A stretch of 64,000 nucleotides of DNA from Rhizopus sp. PT2906 (lineage: Eukaryota > Mucoromycota > Mucoromycetes > Mucorales > Rhizopodaceae), in the NCBI GenBank assembly GCA_025529335.1, contig JAMYHX010000028.1, positions 108,880 to 172,879 on the forward strand, written 5' to 3'. A model generated the notes under the pieces. The model was not told where the DNA came from. It ran no database searches and was given only the letters and a program-made list of their open reading frames with translations. Positions 57,991-64,000 of this stretch are shown one piece after another (within the stretch, counting starts at the first letter, position 1; each line of letters opens with the position of its first letter). Both the position numbers and the translations under genes were made by a program.

Positions 57991-58340
57991 CCTTAACGCC
58001 TCGGTAAGTATAAAATGAATAAGACGTTATTTTTTATTCACTAGTCTTCTAGTTATCAAGGACGCGTCATAATATAGCCAAATAAATCTCACGGTTATTT
58101 TCAGCTTACACAAATGATATTTTATAATTAGTACAAAAGAGAGAGAGAGAAGTCTATTGACATATGGACTTTAAGGAACGCCTTGTTTTATACTTTTATA
58201 TATACTCATATATGATTTCATATAAGATGTGTTCTTTATATTCCCACAAATAGAGGTCAAACATCACTTGAGTCGCATATTGAATAAAAAAATATAGCCC
58301 GAATTTTTTGTTTCTTTTTTCTTTTTTAAATAAAATAACC
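57991..58340. other. intergenic region between the Fanzor ORF and the Shr3-like gene
   Basis: About 350 bases, AT-rich, with a short GA run at about 58138-58150. No gene. TCGGTAAGTA at 58001-58010 follows the Fanzor hairpin. Confidence 0.45.
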
Positions 58341-59108
58341 ATGTCAGCCAGAGATCAGATGCAGTATGTAAAAGTAGTCATGATTCTATGTTCAAGTTTC
58401 TTTGCTTATGGGGTAAATGAAGAAAAAGAGAGAGAAAGAGTTGTTTGCTTACATGCTTTAAGTAGTCATTTTGGTCTGATTGGTCTTTTGATTACTACTT
58501 TTTATGGGCTAACCTATCAGAGCACCCTAACGCTGTTTCAAGAGCGACAGTAAGAATGCATATATAATGTATACAATGTAGTAATATTGATATCTATCTT
58601 GTAGTTGTATTATACAAATCAATTGCATGCTCCCAATATTATCAAATATATTCCTTTTGCCAACTTGATGATTGCCGCTGTTGGATTTGCTGCTGGTTTG
58701 GCTAATATGACAGATGGAAACATTTTGTTTGATGGTGCTTCCTTAGGTAAGAGAATGTGTGCCGTATTATTGCTATTATGTATACTCATATGTTTTAGTG
58801 TTGATGCTATTTGCTCTTTCGACTTATGCTTCATCTGTCAGACCTGGTATGATTGTATTTAAATAGAATGTGTATATTCTCTTAACATTTAAACTATATA
58901 TGTAGCCATGAAGATCATCTCTGAAACAGTGGACGAAAAGGAAATCATTTCTAGTTTGAAGAATATTGCAGCTGCTCATTTTATTATCGTATTAGCCATT
59001 ACTGGTATCATCGGACTACAGATCACATATTATATTGTCACAAAAAGAGCGGATAATGCAGAATTGGCAGCTTTGAAGAAAGAAGCTGAAGTCAAAAAGA
59101 CGAACTGA
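58341..59108 (+). CDS. Shr3-like ER membrane chaperone for amino-acid permeases
   Basis: Five exons (58341-58412, 58466-58549, 58605-58746, 58799-58846, 58906-59108) give 182 residues with four hydrophobic segments. The second exon must be read in the phase giving DWSFDYYFLWANLSEHP; a continuous frame through the first intron exists but leads to a stop. ILFDGASLVLMLFALSTYAS matches the Shr3 phrase in TM3. The C-terminus is cytosolic and Lys-rich (LKKEAEVKKTN). Shr3 helps amino-acid permeases fold and leave the ER. Length is slightly under yeast Shr3 (about 210). Assignment is by remembered motif and topology. Confidence 0.68.
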
Positions 59109-60334
59109 TATCTCTATAATAAATAATGACAATGATGTGTGTGTGTCAATGATTAAATCTTTCCCTTTATGATAATATAAAATGCCTAACAGAACATTAT
59201 GCTCATCAATGAACTAGATTCAGTGTTTTTCATTGTTTAAATCTGTTAAAGACATTTTCATATAGAACAATGACGATGGAGTATACTGATTGGACAGTAA
59301 TAATGTCACACCAATAAAAGTGCTCTAACAGAAAGTGACTTTGCAAATAAAAATTTTTTCTCTTACCTTTTGGCTGACATTATCTTCTATTACTTTATAA
59401 TAGCAAAGACTTTGTAAATCCTCTATCTAAGCTATACTTTATTCTGTGTATTTTGTATCCTTTATTTAACTATTTATTATACTATTAAAATAAAAAATGG
59501 TCAACTATTGTACAAGTTCTATCGTTCGTTTATTGGCTGTAGTACGTTTGACAAATATAAAAAATTGATCAAATGTTACTGCGAAATGTGACTTGTATTT
59601 TCAATTTTAAGTTTAAACTCAACTTTTGAAAAGGTATAAATAGAGCAAGAAAGTAAGCAAGATGGTTTTTTCTTTAGTGACCGTACTCTACAGGATCTGT
59701 ATGCAGTACATCTCTATTCTACGTTTTCCAAACGAGATACAATTCCAAAGTTAGTCGATGATTGTTAGTAGCCCTTCTTTTGAGTGAAGTGTGTTGCGAA
59801 CTATCTCTCTGAGTGGTTCACAGCAGTTGATGATCTCGCCTGTCTTTTATTCCAAGGACATGGCAGGGAAGGCGCTACAAGTCTGATAACTTTATCCTTT
59901 TTTTTTTTATATTAATGGAAATGAAAATGAAAAAAAACAATGTATATGTCGCTTTTACTTATTTGTCCAGTCATTTATTCTTTACTGCGCATGTCTGTTT
60001 GCCTTATTTGTCTTTTTTTTTTTTTTTTCGCCCAGTCTCTAACGCATCTGGTCTTTTTTTTTTTCTCGAATATTTCAATTCATTGTCAGTCTATAAAGGG
60101 AAAATTTACTGTAATTACTCAAAGACATCTGTCGATGCGCTGATAGGATGATAATTTGCATAAATCTACTCTCTTCTATACAGTTTTGTTTTTGACTGAA
60201 TTTGAAGTTCAAAAACCGCAAAAGCCACAAATCGAGAGTTCCAGAAAGAGCTACCATCTTGAATAATATAACCAGCTTTTTTTTTCTGTTCTTTTCTATT
60301 TTTTCTTTTCTTTATTCATTAAAAATAAAATAAA
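59109..60334. other. intergenic region
   Basis: About 1.2 kb, AT-rich with T-rich stretches at 59900-60070 and directly before 60335 (leader). No gene or RNA recognised; two overlapping 67-78-codon frames near 59915-60151 have no domain. Confidence 0.5.
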
Positions 60335-61553
60335 ATGTCTGACGATAACAAGAACTTGGCTTTGTCTGAAAAGGAACTAGGTAACCAAGCTTATAAGAAG
60401 CGTGATTTTGAAACTGCCCTTGCCCATTACGACAAAGCTTATGAATTGGATAATACCAACATTACTTTTTTGACAAACAAAGCTGGTAAGTGAAATATAT
60501 GAACAAGTTATGAGCCATGAGACTCATCTTTATTTAGCTGTTCTTTTTGAACAGGAGAGATACCAGGACTGTATCAAGGTGTGTGAAGACGCTATTGAAC
60601 GCGGTCGCGAATTAAGATGTGATTATAAATTGATTGCCAGGTATATGTCAAAAGATATTATCAGAAAGGAGAGAGAGAATTGACAATTATAACTTATAGA
60701 GCTCTTCAGAGAATTGGTAACGCTTATGCCAAATTGGACGATTTGGATAATGCTATCAAGTACTACGGTAAATCATTGACTGAACACCGTACTCCTGAGA
60801 CACTTCAAAAGCTTCGTGACACTGAAAAGTTAAAGAAGGACAAGGAAAAGGCCGCATACTATAATCCTGAACTTGCTGACAAGGCAAGAGAAGAAGGCAA
60901 TACCTTATTCAAGGAAGGCAAATGGTACACAAAACCAAAAAGATAAAGTAAAAAACTTAATTAACCCGTTTGTATCCTTGTAGGCCTGAAGCTATTGAAC
61001 GATATACCGAATCAATTAAGCGTAACGATAAGGACGTCAGACCTTACTCCAACCGTGCTGCCTGTTATTTGAAATTGATGGCTGTTCATGAAGCTGAAAA
61101 GGATGCTGATAGATGTATTGAACTTGATCCCGCATTTGGTAAGTACACAAGTTATTGCTATTATTATAGATTTAATAACATTTTATAGTTCGTGGTTACA
61201 TTCGTAAGGCTGCTGTTCAGCTTATTAAGAGAGAATTTACAGAAGCCATTGATACCCTAAAGTTGGCCCAAGAGCATGACAAGGATGGTAAATGCAGCCG
61301 TGAAATTCAGCAGCAATTGATGAAAGCCTACAGTGCTATGAACCCTACCGGTAACGGTGAATCTCAGGAAGAAGTTCTCAAGAGAGCCGCACAAGATCCT
61401 GAAGTTCAACGTATTCTTTCTGATCCTGTTATGCAACAAATTCTTCAACAAATGCAAGCAGACCCCAAAGCAGCTCAAGAACATTTGAAGAACCCTCAAG
61501 TTGCTGCTAATATTCGTAAATTGATGTCTGCTGGTATTATTCGTATGGCCTAA
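60335..61553 (+). CDS. STI1/Hop co-chaperone lacking TPR1 (TPR2A-TPR2B-DP2)
   Basis: Five exons (60335-60485, 60538-60640, 60700-60924, 60984-61138, 61189-61553) give 332 residues. The product begins almost directly at TPR2A (EKELGNQAYKKRDFETALAH), followed by GNAYAKLDDLDNAIKYY, TPR2B (KAREEGNTLFKEGKWPEAI, RPYSNRAACYLKL) and the C-terminal DP2 module (DPEVQRILSDPVMQQILQQM, NPQVAANIRKLMSAGIIRMA). TPR2A binds the Hsp90 MEEVD tail; DP2 helps client transfer. The N-terminal TPR1 and DP1 of yeast Sti1 are missing; ATG 60335 follows a T-rich leader and no TPR1 coding sequence lies upstream, so this looks like a natural short form rather than a missed exon. Confidence 0.9.
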
Positions 61554-61795
61554 AGTAAATTTTTGTTTTTTGTTTTGTATTCTTTACATGTTATTTGTCA
61601 TTGTAACATTTTCACACACACACTCTCTTACATATAGCTAGTTTATTAAATAAATAAAAAGGGGACAATTATAAAACAAACAATGATAAAAATCAAGGAC
61701 CAAAACTTGTAATGAAAGAGAGAGGAAGAATGTCAATATTATTGTCATGCTTTCATCGTACGTCAATAGAATATATGCGTAAACAAAGCATGTGT

Positions 61796-62407
61796 TTATT
61801 TATGAAAACTATTACTTCTGAATGTCGCTCGAAGTAAAGTCATTGCACGACCTCTTTTTTTTTCACTGTTGGCTCTAGTCAAAGGTTTAGCTGCATCGGA
61901 ACCAGCCTGATCAGCCTCGGTACCTGTACTACATGGACTACTATGAGCGCGTTTCCTCTTTTTTAACTGAATCTTTTGTTGAAATCGAGTAGGAAATGAT
62001 CGAACGGCATGCAAAAGGGGTATATTTTGACGACGAGATTGTTTTGTTATGATGCTATTGTCGTTAAGATGAGTTTCCGCGTTATTATCTACTGATGATG
62101 ATTTGATGTCTATGCTAGTATTGTCTATATGATCTGTTGTTTTAATGGTGGATGATGAAATGTCCTGTGGTTTTGTCAAATGTATGTTTTCCTTTTGTCT
62201 TTTAAGCCGTAATCGTCTTGGTCTTTTATGATCTTGCACAGACATTTTGCTATAGACGATATAAATGATGGAGTAGAGCCAATAGATATGAGAATGAAGT
62301 AGTGCGACAATAGAAAGGACACCAATGGTAGATAGGTTCTTTGTGTTCATAGGGTTTATAAAAACTTGTTGCATTGGTAAATCAGACATCATTCTTGGTG
62401 AATGCAT
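61796..62407 (-). CDS. hypothetical protein, basic C-terminus
   Basis: A single 203-codon frame. If started at 62407 it has one hydrophobic segment (IGVLSIVALLHSHIYWLYSI) at about residues 28-50; if started at the in-frame ATG 62245 (SVQDHKRPRRLRLKRQK) it is a soluble basic protein of 149 residues. The middle is Ser/Thr/Asn-rich and the C-terminus is Arg/Lys-rich with RAMTLLRATFRSNSF. No family recognised. It is convergent with the STI1-like gene, 242 bases apart. Confidence 0.5.
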   Translation of the reverse strand: MHSPRMMSDLPMQQVFINPMNTKNLSTIGVLSIVALLHSHIYWLYSIIYIVYSKMSVQDHKRPRRLRLKRQKENIHLTKPQDISSSTIKTTDHIDNTSIDIKSSSVDNNAETHLNDNSIITKQSRRQNIPLLHAVRSFPTRFQQKIQLKKRKRAHSSPCSTGTEADQAGSDAAKPLTRANSEKKRGRAMTLLRATFRSNSFHK

Positions 62408-63872
62408 TTTATAAACATAAGAACAAAGAAAATTGAGAAAAAGAAAGGGGGAAAACGCTTATGCACGTTATTATGGCAGTTAATAAATAAAATAAAAGAC
62501 CGAGCAGCACAGAGACACCTAAAATGGTTAATAATCACACCATGACCCAAATGTCAGGTAAAGGTAATATAAAGGGTCTTCCATGCCACACTTTACAATA
62601 AGGCAAATATTCTCTCTCTCTCTCATCCCTTTCATTCTTTTTATACATTCTCTTCTAGGCTGGGAGAAACCAAGTCAATTCGATGCAGATGTCCATCATC
62701 GGAATCTGAAACGGAGGCAACAATTGATTGGGAAAAATATACCTTCACTGTATTAAATGTTGCCTTTTAAATAATAAAGAAGACATAGAAAGTCAACTAA
62801 AGTGTTAATTGTTATTAATCTTGTAATGTGTGTGAATAATTTATGAAAAAAGCGTTTATAAAATGTTTTCAGTATGATGCTTGCAAGGTTAGACGCCTCT
62901 TTTTTGTCAGTGTGAGCATTAAATGAAGAAATGCAAGAGTAGGCTTTTAAACAGTTTACAAGGATTGACTGTGTTTGTATTACCAGAATCGATTCGGCCA
63001 ACAATTGCACGGATGCAGCTTTCATATAACGCTTCCTGTCTCAGCTTGCATTGAGGTTAATGTGATTTTCATCCAAAGGCGCTCAAATGAATCTATAGAT
63101 AACTGGCGTTTATATGATATGACTATGTGGCAAAGCACTCTGTTTAGTGTGAAAGTTTTCATGTTCATTTTGCTTTTCACAGGATGTTATTTCCAGAGCT
63201 TTGCTTGAAAATTGTTCTTGTAACTCCAATGATCGTTTTATTGTGCTAATGTATGAAAAATATGGCAAACAAGCCTTATCTTGTTCACTATCATAGTTGG
63301 CTGATTGTTAGCCAGACAATTGTATTATACGGCAGACTACATCAACACCCAACACAGGCAATTGTAATTTATAAAGTTTCCATCTTGAATTGTTTCCTTC
63401 CAAGAAGAAGAGATAAAAAGAAATGTTGTTATTTGCTTATTCTAATTTTATGTTGTCAGTTTGATCAATCAAGACCCACTTAGTTCACGTGTAATTATGG
63501 TAGATTATGACTTTATATCAGAGTGAACTGGACAGCCTTAGGTTAGGCAAAGACTTTGATAGTGTAAAGTTGTAAAGTGATGTCACAGGTAGTGCATAGC
63601 GCTGGCCTGGTGTACGTCCAAAAATGCAATATGTTTTGGCTTGTTATCTTTTGGTTTTGTTCCAATTATCACTCAAGAAGATAAAAAAGCTTTTTTAATA
63701 CCAGATTTTAATGGTTGCTTGAAAACAGGCGTGATTTTCTATACTATGTTCCTCAAAATGGAAGAAAATGAACTGTTTGTGACAGCGCATTGTTGATGTC
63801 CACCAACAGTAGTTGTATTAATAATGAGCCTTTATTTTTTTTTTTTTCTTTCGATTGACACTTTTGTTAAAC
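62408..63872. other. intergenic region, 1.5 kb
   Basis: No gene can be supported. Frames of 76-90 codons at 62753-63025 (-), 62975-63208 (+) and 63253-63483 (+) are hydrophobic and domain-free. A CT run lies near 62610-62625. The T-rich leader of the final gene is at 63833-63850. Confidence 0.5.
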
Positions 63873-64000
63873 ATGTTAGATCAAGTACATGATGATGATA
63901 TCTGGGCTGACAGTGACGGAGAGAGTAGCTTAATCTATGAGAGAAACCTTGCTGAAAAAGAATGGGAACGATTACAAGAAGATCATGGCAATGTAAAGTT
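63873..64000 (+). CDS. YAE1-like protein, first exon only (runs off the window)
   Basis: ATG 63873 opens an acidic segment (DDDIWADSDGES) followed by LIYERNLAEKEWERLQEDHG, which matches the start of Yae1-domain proteins (D-I-W-D-D-S-D, then D-L-A-E-R-E-W). A GT donor follows at 63993 (GTAAAG), so the diagnostic GxREG repeats would lie in the next exon, outside the window. Yae1 with Lto1 loads Fe-S clusters onto the ribosome-recycling ATPase Rli1/ABCE1. The call rests on about 40 residues. Confidence 0.6.
   Translation, partial: MLDQVHDDDIWADSDGESSLIYERNLAEKEWERLQEDHGNVK

Noticed and set aside
58413..58465. Reading the Shr3-like gene straight through without an intron
   Set aside because: The continuous frame stops at 58551 and loses phase with the clearly coding next exon; removing 58413-58465 gives a consistent frame and a better protein match.

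Overview
This is a eukaryotic nuclear window from an AT-rich, gene-dense, intron-rich fungus. Introns are short (about 45-70 nt, GT-AG) and genes are packed on both strands. The gene set is an ordinary fungal one: Listerin, Slu7, Vip1-type inositol pyrophosphate kinase, ERG24, a GT71 mannosyltransferase, a NiCoT nickel/cobalt transporter, an F-BAR/SH3 protein and ribosomal proteins. Together with sepiapterin reductase, Tc1/mariner debris and several Fanzor (eukaryotic TnpB) copies, it fits an early-diverging fungus, most likely Mucoromycota/Mucorales. That placement is inferred from remembered family resemblance; the genus cannot be fixed from the sequence alone. All gene models were built by hand by joining exons whose reading phases agree.

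Layout. 0.7-10.4 kb: a cyclin-Y-like protein, a 1270-residue fatty-acyl-CoA-reductase/glycerol-phosphate-acyltransferase fusion, and a GT71 mannosyltransferase. 11.5-13.2 kb: transposon debris (Tc1/mariner N-terminus abutting a Fanzor C-terminus). 13.5-26.3 kb: a PABP-like RNA-binding protein (-), two short-chain dehydrogenases (+), a broken PRL-type phosphatase (-), an anillin/Mid1-like protein (-), a mitochondrial protein of unknown function (-) and an F-BAR/SH3 protein (-). 26.5-29 kb: a second Tc1/mariner remnant and gene-poor DNA. 29.2-44.1 kb: NiCoT, RPS5 (uS7), Vip1 (-), Slu7 (-), RPL23a/RPL25 (uL23), RPS12 (-), a membrane protein with a C-terminal J domain, and ERG24. 44.2-50.5 kb: Listerin and a small convergent gene. 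50.6-58 kb: a degenerate Fanzor (-), an aldehyde dehydrogenase, a P450 pseudogene and an uninterrupted but short Fanzor ORF. 58.3-64 kb: an Shr3-like ER protein, an STI1/Hop protein without TPR1, a hypothetical protein, and the first exon of a YAE1-like gene running off the end.

Functional links. Listerin, RPS5, RPL23a, RPS12 and the YAE1-like gene all concern ribosomes or translation quality control. The Mid1-like and Cdc15/Imp2-like genes are probably both cytokinetic and lie in the same orientation with one gene between them. No operon-like or defence island is visible.

Most unusual items. (1) The reductase/acyltransferase fusion is an intact long frame, yet both textbook catalytic residues are replaced. 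(2) Three Fanzor-type C-termini each have a perfect 7-8 bp inverted repeat at or beside the stop codon, and a fourth, solo hairpin shares the loop of one of them. (3) A composite relic joins a Tc1/mariner transposase to a Fanzor tail.
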